Positions 1-13,600 of a stretch of DNA of 64,000 nt are shown piece after piece. The position numbers and the translations under genes were made by a program. Origin of the DNA: Scolanthus callimorphus (Eukaryota; Cnidaria; Anthozoa; Actiniaria; Edwardsiidae); NCBI GenBank assembly GCA_033964015.1, contig CM066923.1:24874168-24938167 (forward strand), given 5' to 3'. Each line of letters begins with the position of its first letter. Positions within the stretch are counted from its first letter, which is position 1. The notes under the pieces are model-generated. The model saw only the letters and a program-made list of their open reading frames with translations. It ran no database searches and was not told where the DNA came from.

Positions 1-142
1 ACTTTGTATTACATTTGGGGCCTTTATTACACTTAGGGCCACTTTTTATTACACTTGGGGCCTTTATTACACTTAGGGCCAATTTGTATTACACTTGGGG
101 CCTTTATTACATTTAGGGCCAGTTATTACATTTAGGGCTTCT
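1..142. repeat. Tandem array, unit about 42 bases
   Basis: Repeated TATTACACTTGGGGCCTTTA and TTACACTTAGGGCC blocks, over three units, running off the left edge. Confidence 0.85.
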
Positions 143-1302
143 ACATCCCTCCTACTTCCTCATTAGCATTCATGGATAGAACCCCTGACCAGCAAGCTCG
201 AGAGGGAGACCTAATGAGTCAGCAAGAGGGAGGGCGGGTGGGGTGAACTCCACTGGATCCGCCATCCGACTGCTAAATTCTACCAAGTCATTATGCACAT
301 CACGGCGAGATGCGCACTCGCCGCAGTAGAACAGTGCACATATCCTTAGCCTTAGATCCGCCACCGAACTGCTCAATTCGAGTGTAGACGCCAAGTGACA
401 ACTGAATATATTATTCAAAATGCCAATGAGTCATTATGAGGGATCATGAATATGCAACAAGTTTGAAATAGTACAATGTTTCTATTGCTGAGACCTATCC
501 ATTTTCACGAAAGTTGTATAGTTAGATCATTAGATGCTTCCCGTAAACCGGAAAAGCAATTTACTGTTTAGCCATGTGACATGCTTGTGACATCACTCTG
601 TACTAAAAAATGGCACCAAAATCTTAAGTTCATCGACTTTTATCACTGTACCAAAAATTCGCAAATTTTGCGTTTTTTTTGGGACTAGCCCCAAGTCCAT
701 AAATTCATTACTAATTTATGAGCGTGCGACCCAATCAGAACCTCATAATAGCGGTCACATGGATGCACTGTTAACCCCAATACAACTCAAGTAGGGGTTA
801 TAAATTATTAAACATAGTGGCTAATTAAAATGCAAGGTTTATAACTAGAGATGAGGCGGGTTATATCTAGTTATAAACCTTGCGTTTAATAATTAGTCAT
901 TCAATTCAATTCATCAACCCTCTGCATTTCCCTGAAGAATATCAAATCTCTTCCCGCCTTAAGTTTGTAAGGTGGGTTATAATAGAAATAAAGACCTATA
1001 AATAACAAAGTAAACCGTGTCAAGTGTGCATTAAATGCCCAATACAGATCCCCCGCTCATAAAATCTCTACTACTTAGAATCCTTAAAGGTAGGAGGTCA
1101 CACAACTGCGCAGCTGTTCTGCGCATCTCAAAACAAAGAAATATCGTCCCGTAACGATGGCCAGCGAAGTTACGCCTTGCCTTTTATTCAAAAAGAATTT
1201 TACTCAAACTTGTTAGGGCCCCAATAATAGCACTTTTGCCGGAGACTGAAAATTCGCGACTCCATTCTATTGAGTTGTGGTGAGGGGCGATAGTGGTGTT
1301 AC
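143..1302. other. No gene seen; one hairpin
   Basis: Intron or flank of the discoidin gene. Holds an imperfect palindrome at about 822-898 (TGCAAGGTTTATAACTAGA and its complement). I found no exon for the end of discoidin domain 2. Confidence 0.4.
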
Positions 1303-1619
1303 CTTATCTTGACTGTATTGTTTATATCGAGCCCAGTGTGTCCCATCAAGACTTGAAGACAGATAATAAGACGTCACGTAATGTGCGACATTGTAGCGGC
1401 CCTGAGTGGCACATCTTGTGATGCTCATGATATTTGACAAGTCGATCTTTAACCACTGTCTGTTGTTCTGAACCTTAGCAAGCCATGCGCCCCCACCAGC
1501 GTGACTATTGAGTCGTCCATATTTAGGGAGAAAGGAATTGCTATAGGGGGTCGAGGATGTCAATGAGCTGAGGGGAATTCGATGGTCTTGCATTCCGACG
1601 GGAACTGCACAGCTATGAA
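1303..1619 (-). CDS. Discoidin domain 2, parts 1 and 2 in one exon
   Basis: A TTTTCTTTTCAG acceptor leads into HSCAVPVGMQDHRIPLSS, then RLNSHAGGGAWLAKVQ, RQWLKIDLSN and SSSLDGTHWARYKQ, ending GATAAG|GTAACA. It covers 317 bases and fuses what domain 1 splits into two exons at the Q|V junction. The final third of the domain should follow at or beyond the left edge; positions 143-1302 show no such exon. Confidence 0.82.
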
Positions 1620-4600
1620 CTGAAAAGAAAACGTGACAAAGTTGATCAAATACAATCTGAGAAAGACTGGTTTTCGTCCCACCGAGTGGTTCGCATATTT
1701 CCCCTGAAGCACGGCCTTTGCTAGTTTGCTTTTTTTTTATCCAAGAAGGCATACTAGAAATACCTATTATAATCCAACTTTGCTGGCGGGCACTGATACT
1801 TTGCTGGCGAGCATACTTTGCTGGCGAGCATACTTTGCTGGCGAGCATCGTGGCGTATTATCCGGGCTCTACGATAAACATTTTGACGGGCTCTATTAAT
1901 ATATTAGTACCGTGGTATTAACATATTAATAGAGCCCGTCGTTGTATTAGCGTTTTCATACGGTATTCCGTATGAGGGAAGGAAGGAAGATAAACGAGGT
2001 TGTTTTGCTGCTAACAGTTGCCCATGATGTTTACGGAGTGCATAAACTGCTCAAAATTTCCTTAAATTTATTGCAGCAAAGACCTTGCTTCTAACTGTCC
2101 AAAACATTGCCCTATAGTCTCCATTCTCTTACCCAGAGCTCCCCGGCTCGTAACCTCGCGGGGGAGGCTCTGGTGACAGCCACTGACGCATGCGCGAGAT
2201 TTAATACAGAGCCGCGGAGAGAAGACCTTTGGCACATGCTCCAACGCTCAAAATCAGCCAATCAAACGCTCAAGTGGATGTCCCCAGATCCACCCCTGCG
2301 AGCAGACGAACTTGGGAGCTCTGGGTACGAGAATGTATAGTCTCGGTCTCTGATTTGGCAAATGAGAAACGCACCCGCGTTTGCCTAGAAACATTTACTG
2401 CTAAGCGGAGAAACATTAATGTTGTGCACATCCAACAAGACGAGGAAGTTCAGAAACATGTTTTGTTGCCGCAACATGTCGCTTGGTGTATGCCTAAACG
2501 AGGGAAATCCTCGAGACAAGCGAGGGCTGATTTCTCTAATTTAAGACCAGAAGTGAGAGAATTCCACGCAGAGTAAATATTTTACGGGGCATCAGACAAC
2601 CCAAAGAACGGCTGTTTAGGCAAATTCTTTTTTGATTGACTTCCCGAAATGTTTTCAACATTTCCCAAAAATATTTTTCTTGCTCGCGACTTCTTTTTAA
2701 AATTCCTCACATTTCATAAACGCCCCATTTTAACAGGTCTTCATGTACAGATGTATGTACATGCGACCAACCAAATTGCAGGATTTCCTTTGGTTCTGTG
2801 GTTTCTCACTATACAAACATAACTTTTCCCCTCACCGACTATTATCGAAATTCCTGAACATATATATCTTTCCCGAAAAACACGGCCGAACTCCCGATTC
2901 CCGCCGATTCCGGCACTTTTTATGAAAACCACCGAAACAGCCGTTCTTTTAAAAGGGCTACCTCGTCCTACCTCGTCTGCACCCAAAGAGTTCAAACCTC
3001 ATCGCAATATATGATTCCCAGCTCTTGGGGTTTAACCGGATGTAGCGAGCATCAATTGGTGGAACAATGTTGTGCGACTGAGGGCTGTTTTGATCGCTGT
3101 TACCAGTGAACATCTGAAAGAAGTAGCAACCTTTCGCTAATCGTCTGTGTCGAATTGCTTGTTTGCACGTGACGTCATTGGCGGCCATGTTGATGTACAG
3201 GAACAAAAGAAGGTTCCTTTGTTGCTCTTTGTTCTGTACACCAACATAGCCGCCGCGCTTTTGTGATTTTATTCCCATAGGAATGAGTACAACCCAAGAA
3301 TAGCCAGAGAACGTTTCCCGACACGTATCAGTATGAACCTTGGATGCTACTAATAAGGCTCTATGTCACTGAAAGGCTGGTGTCACCCAAGCCCAGCCTT
3401 CCCCTTATTTAAGCATTAGAGCACAACTTTCTATGACTTTATCGGCGAAATAGAGCACGCGCCACAAGTGCTCTATTTGCCGATAAAGTCATAGAAAGAT
3501 GTTTATGATATAGTGGGGGAGAACCATTACTTTATCGGTGAAATAGAGCATAGATTTGGACCAATCAGAGCACGCGTTATATCGTAGCTATATTATAAAA
3601 CATATTATTATATAAAGTGGAGATAAGGAATTAACCTTGTGTGAAAGCTAACGTGCTAATGAAATGGTCCCATGTGTGCTTATGAGCGTTAGCCCTAGCA
3701 GTAGTAGTAGTAGTAGTAGTAATACTTTATTTAACCACGGTTGTCTCGACAGGATTTTTAAAAACTAAGCTAATGATATTGAATACTAAATTGTGAATAT
3801 TTACATAATAAGTATAATAATAATAATAATCTGTTATATAGTAATCTATTTATAAAAGCACCTGATTTCCACGAGAGCCGTGCAACTAGATAATTATTAA
3901 AATGTTCAAACTAAGAAGTCAGAACAGCCCGTTCGAAAACTTTGAATAGTACTTGCTGTTCGCAAATCGACTGGAAGGCTATTCCAGAGTACCGCACCCT
4001 TATAGCCAAAGCTATTTTTTAGATAATTGGTGCGGGGCTTAGGGATAGCCAGTTTGCCCTCAGTGTCTCTCAAAGTGTAAGAGGCTACGCTGTCGCGGTC
4101 AACGAACATAGAGCGCATGTAGTCAGGTGCAAGGCTATTTCGCGATTTAAAAACCATGACCGCAGTGTGGAATTTACGTTGCAACTCGAGTTTTTTCCAA
4201 CCTAACCTCTCTAGCAAGCAATCGGCAAGCAAGCGGAGAAAGAGAAAAAATCTCTGACCCCAAGAGGGATTCGAACTCACGACCTCCGGAATTGTACATC
4301 CGATGCTCTACCAGCTGAGCTATCAGGCCAGACTGGGAGCAGGTCGGGGAATATTAGATGTTATGGTCGCGGTAATGAAGTGAATATATGTATATGTTCA
4401 GGCAAGCCTGTGGCCGCGTAGCACTAAGTTCAACAGAGTGGAGATAAGGAATTAACCTTGTGTGAAAGCTAACGTGCTAATGAAATGGTCCCATGTGTGC
4501 TTATGAGTGTTAGCCCTAGTAAGCGGAGAAAGAGAAAAAATCTCTGACCACGAGAGGGATATTATTATATAAACCTTAGTGTTTTACAGGGATTTCTGCC

Positions 4601-7600
4601 ATTGAGAAAAACCGTATATTTTCACATGTGAAAATACGATATTTTTACATGTGAAAATATCAGCCAACCAGATGTCTTCTCCCGTTGCTATAACAACGTT
4701 CGGTTTCGGCGGGAATCGGCGCGTAAAACACTGAGGTTTATATAATAAACAGAATAATACATGGACGCTTGGAGATATGGAATTTATCTTCGAGTGTTGA
4801 CATTTATTCTCTATTTAAGGTGACTCATGCGAAAATCAGAGCGCATTTCGCGAAAATATATTTTCGTCTACAACTTTAAAAATAAATACTCGCTATGAAC
4901 TTCAATCTTGGAGAATGTAAGCAGGTATCTTTGGCAATATGTACGCATTATCAGATCTCCATTAGCGTTAATACTTTTAATAATATCTGAGCTTAAATGG
5001 ACCCCTTCCTTGAGAGATCAACCCCGCGCGAAAAAAAAAAAAAGGGGGCTGCTATTTTTGAACGATCATATTCCTGAAATTTCGTTAAAACTTAGTCCAA
5101 CTGACTTCAACATGATTAACGGAGTTTCGTTCAAAAATACCAGTTTTTTGCGCGGGGTTGATCTCTCAAGGAAGGGGTCCATTTAAGCTCAGATATTATT
5201 AAAAGTATTAACGCTAATGGAGATCTGATAATGAGTACATATTGCCAAAAGATACCTGCTTATATTCTCTAAGATTGAAGTTCATAGCGAGCATATTGTT
5301 TATGTTGTAGACGGAAATATATTTTCGCGAAATGCGCTCTTACTTTCGCATGTGTCACCTTAAATCACTTTGCTAGCTCGTCTATTCGTTACTCGCCTTG
5401 GTTTTACTATTGACTCGATAGTCGGTCCAGTGTGACCCGTCAATGCTGTAGGATATGGTGTATAACTTGACAAACTGACGAGTTTCAGCTCTGCCTGGGT
5501 CGTCACTCGAGACACACGCATCACCTCTCCTAAGTTGACCTGGCACAATTGAAAATAGATCAGGATTAAAAGGAATAATTCGCATCACTTTATAGCTAAT
5601 AAGCAATGTAGATCAATTTTATCGGTAAAACTGCTGATTTTCACACAAACTTCGACCTCCTTGCTCTGACGTAACTTCCAATTTTGAAGACTGTTCATAC
5701 CAACATATTTCAAAAACTCATTGTTGCAATCCGTTTCCATTCACTCTGTAATACATAGGTCCATGACGCTTACAGTGACGATCGCTCTGTAGTTAAAGTG
5801 CTTTTAAGAAAACTAGACTTGCATTTTGGCCAAAAGTCTGAAAAGTGTGCTCAAATCGTGACACCGCTCCTAATTCAATAAGATAAACGATGAATGCCAA
5901 AGGAAGACTTTAGTATACCAGGCAGATTCTACGATGGAGTATTTCGGGGTCGGATGTTTTTGGACCCTACACATTCCACCAACGTTTTATTTTAATGCGT
6001 AAAAGCTGGTATAATTTAGACTTTTAGGCAACTGTTGGACAATAGACCAAACCCGCTAACGGTGTTTACTTCTTGTTGCAACCCAATTCAGACCAGGTGA
6101 TGATTCCTTTGGGTGAGTCACATTTTTCTCACTCGACTGAGTGTATGTGCAGAACTCAACAAAAGTATCCACCAGGAATCGTCACATGATCTGAATTGGG
6201 TGGCAACAAGATTTTTAAATCTTTTAAAAACACTGTAAGCTGATTTGGTTTGCTAACATAAGCGCCCTAGCCTGCGTAGGAAGTGTTTCCATGGAGTATA
6301 GAAATACGAGAGATTTTCGCTGGCCGTAACTGCTCGCCCGCCCCGGGGAGGGGGGGGGGGGGGGGGTTCTTAATCTTCAATAAAATTAGGGAGATTGGTA
6401 TCTTTTAGGGCCGAAACTATGTGTCCAAATTGTTTTCTCTCATGATGGTGCTTCTATAAACCGTGTAAGAAAGAGAGATTACCTGGATTACTCGATGAGA
6501 AGACGATAAATTATAAACAAACACGGAAATTTCTTGATGGGTATCTTTTACCTGTTACCTCTCTCCTTCGCGCCAACTTTGCACTTAAGGCCTCATCTTT
6601 TAGGGTATCTTTTAGGGTAAGAAATTATTTGAGCCACGCCATGGCCCGCCATGTTTGGTATCTTTTAGTAATAATAATAATAATAATAATATACATTTAT
6701 ATAGCGCTTATACGACCGTTCTAAGCGCTTTACAACTAGAATGACATAAATAAAATGAAAAATTATAATATAGTTAAAACAAAATAAAAATAAGTAAAAT
6801 CGTAACACTTAATAAAATAAAAAATAAAAAGAGAAATGGCAATTACATGAAGTGTAAAATAATATATGGTAAAAACAGGGTAAAAATAAGTAAAAATCAT
6901 AAAAAGCTAAGATAATACTAATTAAAATTGAGCCTAAAAAGATGAGTTTTCAGCTTAGATTTAAATTCTGCTATGCTCCCTGCATCCCTTACTCGATGCA
7001 GTCTACGGAACAGTTCCATATTTGGCAATACCTTGTTCTGAGCCTCTATTTCATGCAGCCCATTTTCCATGACAACGGCCGACGCTTTGATAAAATCACA
7101 GAAGCGGAGATTGTTTAGAAAAATACATCAACAACAACATGGGCTCGTACGCTCATCTATGTTGATTTGCGAAAATAATTTTTGCATGGTAATTAACTAC
7201 AAGGGTCTAGTTATCTCGTGCTCGTGAATTGAATTCCTGAAAACTATGTTGAGCTGTTAAACTTTACCGTTATATCGAGACAACGATTTGCCGGATACCC
7301 GCTTTGGCTTACTTAACTTCAGCATTTTTGTACATGTCGTCATAAAAGGAGTTAGACGCTGAAATTCAGAGCATAGCTAGACTGACTAGTTTGGTTTCGC
7401 TAAGAGAAATTTGAAAGAACAACTTGGCCGCTCTGGGAAATTGTTAGTGCATAATCAACATGCACCGTATTTAGCATCTGCGAGTGAATGAGGTCTGTGA
7501 ACTTTTGGTCTGAATATCACATGAACTAGTTTAAATCGACAGAAATTCATATTAGCTATTTGTTATATATTGCTTGGGTACTATGTTACATGTATGTGAT

Positions 7601-10600
7601 TATCATAACTCCACAAATATGACGAAATATTATTCTGAAACCGCAAAATTCATGCTCGCGCCAAAAGCCGATTTTTGTACACCTTGTCATAAACGCGCAA
7701 CATAAACATCGTACGTCCCATGCGAATCCCCTATCATTGAACTATTTGTATACGAGATGGGAACTCATGAAGGTTTCGCGTTTTGAAATAAAGAGCAATA
7801 TTCTAAACCACGTCGTTCTGTAGCTTTTTGTTGTGTGTGCGAACGGTGGTGCACATTTCAAAGGCACGGATGAAACATTCGAACATTCCGGCATGCATGC
7901 TGCAAAAACAACGCTAAACCATGCATAACTCTTTTAGTTTTTCCTTTGTTTCAAATAAAGTAAACAGATAATTTGTAAAAAGGGGGTTAAAATTGATTTT
8001 CTCTAACCCAACCCGCCCAAATATAAGTTTTAGAATAAATGATTCACTAGGAATAATATTATTACGCTGCGTGTTTTATTATGCAAATTAAGTAAGAATA
8101 ATTAATTCAAAGTCAAACATCGGCGGTCTTCGTACACTGCTTTAAAACGGCCACCGGCGTCTTGAGGAAACGCAAAGCAGATGTTCCTCCTTCACCAAAA
8201 ACTTAAAAGGCCGCCCATCAAGCGCTGCAAAACATAGATGCAAAGAATGTTGTGTCTGGGAGGCGACCGGCCGACTACATAGTACTGCAGACGACCATCA
8301 TGTGTTGGGATCTATGAGGCTATAAGGCACTGTTCCTGTAGGAGAAGCAGAACAATTCAATCAATACATTCGTAGGCTACCCAGGCTACTGATTTGTGAG
8401 AAGAATTAACGGCAAAATACAGAGAATGTATGCACACGTAAATCACGAGAAAAATATACGATGGAAATTTTAAAATCACGAATAAAAAACTGTTCTACAA
8501 TAATATCTAGTTGTACTTCTCTTGAAATCTGCGAAAATTATGGGGCTTTGAGCCCTTTTACTGTTCGCTCGCTCCATATACAATAAAATTCACCTGATTG
8601 AAAAAAGGCCACCAAGATGGGTTCGACTTCAGAATACATCCTACAATGCCCGGCAAATGAAATGAGAGTTAATGAGAGAACATGTGAGTATGCGATCAAA
8701 CGTGAGCTCATCACAGTTTGATTAAGTTGAAATTGCCCAGAGACCCCAGAGTTACAAAGTTTGGCCTCTTAGCATATGTAATTTCACTGGGTAGATGAGT
8801 CTATTTAATGTGATATTCCATTATAATTTTTGCAGGAGCTATTATGGAGATATGAGACAGATCATCCAAAAATTAAGTGGGAGACAAGGTTAACACTCTT
8901 GAGTCTCCCGCAAAATGTGCATGAGTTGGCATCTTTGCTGCCCCTATTTTTATTTTATTTTTATTTTGTTAAACCCTAGATCCAGCCCTTATATCTAAGA
9001 ATGATTTCTATAGATGAGCAGCTCATTTTATATGTGGCACAAAGAAAGAACAGAAACAACGAAAATGTTTTACACAGCAAGATTTTAGATTCACAAAGCT
9101 TACAAAACAAAACGAGTGAAATTTAGAAAACAAATGTCATGCCTTCGATGCTTCGACGCCCTTGTTCGTTGAAACCTCCGTTTTGATGTGTTTTCAAGTC
9201 CGTTAAAACATTGTACACAAGTAGCAAAAAGTATTCAGCGGAGTATTCTGAGTATTCAGCACTAATGAGTAAACAAATAGCTAACCAGGCCTCGCGAAAG
9301 AGTACAAGAAGAGCATGAACCTGAGGTAGTGGCCATGACGTGTCGTGAATACTTCAAATCCCGAGAAATATTAATGGAAGGAGACGAATGCATAAGGTCG
9401 ATCGCCTACATATCGAAGTACTAAGACCCTTAATGTAAATGGCTTACCTGATTTGGAGATCGGTGAAGAAACCCTGATAAAAACAGCTCTTTTCCTTCAG
9501 CTCTCGAACGTCTTGTTGTGTACGGAATTGGCGCCAATGCCGAAATTCAATACCGAAGTCACTTCGACTACGATTTGTTCCGAAATTATGAATATAATCG
9601 AAAACAGAACCAGTTAAGGCTGGCCTCTGACATCACTTGCAGGCTACTAGACAGATAAGTTGGCCAGTTGTTGCAATCTGACCATGAAATAGGCGCAAGA
9701 AAGTTGGAAAATAGAAAGCTCCTGCTTCAAAAATGGCGCTGCATGAGATGGAGGCTCAGAACAAGGTATTGCCAAATATGGAACTGTTCCGTAGACTGAT
9801 GGGAGCTCATTCCAGAGCCTGGGTGCGTTTGTAGAGAATGCCTTGTATCCATAAGTTTTCAGATTAAAAGGGGGTAAGTTTAGTTTGACTGCATCATGGG
9901 AGGAGCGTAAATTTCTGGCTGGTTTGTAGACCAACAAAAGATCTTTTAGATAAGGAGGAGCTAAGTCATTTTTTAAATGTTTAAAAACATTTGAAGGTGA
10001 TTAAATTTATCTTGAAAATTATTCTTAAGGACAGGAGTAATTCGATCATATTTACTTGCCTTGACAATAATACGCGCTGCAGCATTTTGAACCCTTTGTA
10101 GTTTGGCAATTAATTTTGTGGGCATAGCATAGAGAAGAGAGTTACAGTTGTCCAATTTCGAAAGAACTAGGGCAACCACTAGAGTTTTGGTTGTCTCAAG
10201 TGATAAGCAATTACGTATTTTAGCTATATTGCGTAAATTATAAAATGAGGATTTTACAACCGCATCTACATGTTTGGAAAGAGACATAGTCTCGTCAAAT
10301 ATGACACCGATGTTTCGAGCATGTTTGGACGGGAAGATGGTGTCGCTGCCTACAGAGAGAGACGTCAAAGGCAGATGGGGACGAAATTTAGAATGAAGTA
10401 CAAGGAGTTCTGTTTTGTCAGTATTCAACTTTAGCTTGTTTATAGTCATCCAAGTAGATATATCAGACATGCAAGACTCAATGCGACATTTTACAGAGGC
10501 GAGCTCAACACCATCACAACAGTCGAACGTGGAATACACTTGCGCGTCATCCGCATACAGATGGAAGGATAGTCTGTGTTTGCGGAAGATGTCACCAAGT

Positions 10601-13600
10601 GGGGCTGTGTATAGAGAATACAACAACGGCCCAAGAACAGAACCTTGAGGAACTCCACAACTAACCGGGCGAGGCTGAGAAGAGGCATCATCGATTTTTA
10701 CGAACTGACTCTTTTAGGGGTGCAACTGAAAATTTCCGACGATCATCCCGGGTCAAAAAATATGGGAGTCCCCCCCCCCCGGGCTGCTCGCATGTTTCTC
10801 TGACGTCTGAAACACACGGGAAACGCTTGCTACGCAGGCTAGAAGCGCCCTAAAGGGGTCTGGAGCCCCTCTAAAGACTGGTTCTCACTGGAACACTAGT
10901 GCAGACGCAAGCACAAGCGCAAGGAGGTCAAACTCTTGCATTTGCCTTGTGTGGTTCACACTAGAACGCAAGCGCAGATGCAAGCACAATAAATTCGCGA
11001 CATTGCGTTTCCTTGCGCTTGTTATTGCGTCTAGTGTGAATCAAGCAAACGCAAGCACAAGCGAACTAATCAATGTTGATTCAAGGCTTCCACTTGCGTC
11101 GCTATGATTCACACTTGTCTTGTGCTTGCGTCTAGTGTGAATTAAGGGAGTGCAAGCACAAGCGAACTAATCAATATTGATTCAAGGCTTGCACTTGCGT
11201 CGCTATGATTCACACTTGTCTTGTGCTTGCGTCTAGTGTGAATTAAGGTAGTGCAAGCACAATCAAACTAATTAATGTTGATTTTAGGCTTGCAGTCGCG
11301 TCGCTATATGATTCATCTACATCTACTTTATTGACTGATAAAACCAATTCCGGTATCACATCAGTATAAATAAAAATATACAAATCTATCTAGATATTCA
11401 TAATACATGGAATAAATCTATAAATAAAAATTTAAAATACATTCTCTAAAACCAGTGGCCATTGTCAATTAAATATATACGCTTGTCTTGTGCTTGCGTC
11501 TAGTGTGAATTAAGGTAGTGCAAGCACAAGCAAACTAATCAGTATTGATTTTAAGCTTGCACTTGCGTCGCTATGATTCCCACTTGTGTTGTGCCTGCGT
11601 CTAGTGTGAATTAAGGGAGTGCAAGCACAAGCAAACTAATTACAGTCAAAAGACATGAAGCGTGCCCCCCAAGAGTCGAATATTCAATTCATTATTCCAT
11701 TATTGATTTTATTATTCAATCCAAAAATGCATTTTCAATTCAATATTAAAAATGTTTAAATGCGCAAATTTGGGTTTTTGAATAAGCAATTCTTCACCCA
11801 GAGTAATTATTTAGATGACAAAATTTTCAATATTGAATTGAAAATTACATTTTTGGATTGAATAATTAAATCAACAATGGATGAATTGAATGAATGAATT
11901 GGATATTCAACTCTAGGGGTCACGCTTCATGTCTTTTGGCTGTAATTAGTTTGATTGTGCGTCGCTATGATTCACGCTTGTCTTGAGCTTGCGCATGCGT
12001 TCCAGTGTGAACCAACCTTAACAGACCCAGATGGTGATAATGATGTCACTTTAATGCATTCAGTTATTTAATAAATTCAAATGCTGTTCCTTCATACCTG
12101 AATCCACTGATTGGCGTTCTTAAACTTAGCAACCCATGCACCCACACCGTTTTTTTCCGGGAGAGTGTTCAGGCGGGCTCGCTGTGGTCCGTGCTTATTG
12201 TTGTAAGAACTTGACGCTGAAATTGCTATGTCGGAAATGCGACCATCTTCCATACCAAGAGGCAGAGAACATTTATGAACTGGAAATTTAGAGAAAAGAG
12301 AATAGGAGAAGCCTTTGTTTACATTTTGAGCTCATTAGCATATGATGCGTTCTGGATACTGTATCAATAGAGTACAGTAAATAAAACATAAATATTGGAA
12401 AATTTCAAGCTGATATCTCGAATTCTAAGCGCGTGGTGCAACGTTCAATTTAGAGGAAACATGTGAGCTAATTAGCGTTTTGCCCCAATGATTTTCACAC
12501 AATTTTGAAAAGCTTCAACTAGCCTGAAAAATGACACAGAAAGAAAAGAAATAGGTGAAGACTTTTTTAAGAATAAAAAAATAAACTTGTTTTTTAAAGC
12601 TGGATGCAGCGTTCAAAAATTTCGTGAATGTAAATAATGACTTCAGCAAGGATCGGCCTATAGGATTACTGCAAGTTGTTAACATTCATGGTATAGAACT
12701 TTTTATGAATTTATGGCAAGGGTTTCTCTGGTAACATCATTTTGAATGGCAAGTCAACCGCAGCTGTCTGTCCAGTGTTTAGACCATTTTTATTGATTAC
12801 TTTCATTTTCAAGAATCTACTCCGACTTTCCCCCGTTATTTTTATGGGCTTCAAACATTTGTATTTTCTCGGAGAAAACTGTAGAATGCTCATAGCCCAC
12901 ACCAGCGCAGCTCAATCCCCCTTTTAGTCCCATCAACCAAAACAAAGAAGCATGATGTAAACAGCTTCTCCTAAACGGAGCAGTAAATCTCGATGAAGAT
13001 ATTGATAATGAAGTATAGCAGTATAGAATGGTTGAGTCGCAGAGCGTCTGCGCTCCCCGTTTCATTCGAACGAAGCCTTAATTTTTTATTGGTCAAGACA
13101 GCTCCGAGCTCTGAGATTCTTAGTTTGACAATTATTAGGCTGAGATGCTTTTTTTACAACACTAACAAGATAATAAAATAAACTACCAAAGAAAAACAAA
13201 CCAAAAATAGATCGATCAGAACATTTTTTTTCAAAGCCCATTTTGCACGCCTGCATCGAACATTCAGCAGACTGCAATATCTTACTGTCTTGGAACGAGG
13301 GTCCTTTAGTCCGTTTTGCAATGGCTGCTGGGTCATCCGACCCTTCCCCGAGTGACTCATCGGCGGTATCAATAGGCGACAAAGACTCCGAGTTCGTATC
13401 GATCTGGGCCTCTGCTTTCGACTCTTCCTCGGTGAAATCTCCGTTTGTCATGGGGAGGGGCTGAGAGTCTATTTCGTGCAAGTCATCTTCTATGTCATTG
13501 GCGGTATCTTGTATCTACCACATAAATCACGTACAGTATCAGTCAAATGACATGATATATACCTCCACGCCACAAGAAAATGCAGCCAACACGTTGGGCT

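Noticed and set aside
170..418. 82-codon ORF near the left edge as the missing end of discoidin domain 2
   Set aside because: No F5/8C C-terminal signature (GN-D, ARYIR, FGC) and no phase-0 acceptor.
4258..4334. Possible functional tRNA gene (minus strand)
   Set aside because: The D arm and B box are good, but the anticodon loop has eight bases and the T stem is mismatched; it is linked to a SINE tail repeated nearby.
3906..10626. Viral origin for the reverse transcriptase sequences
   Set aside because: YADD box, LINE-type C-termini and 5' truncation fit non-LTR retrotransposons; no LTRs, gag or envelope seen.
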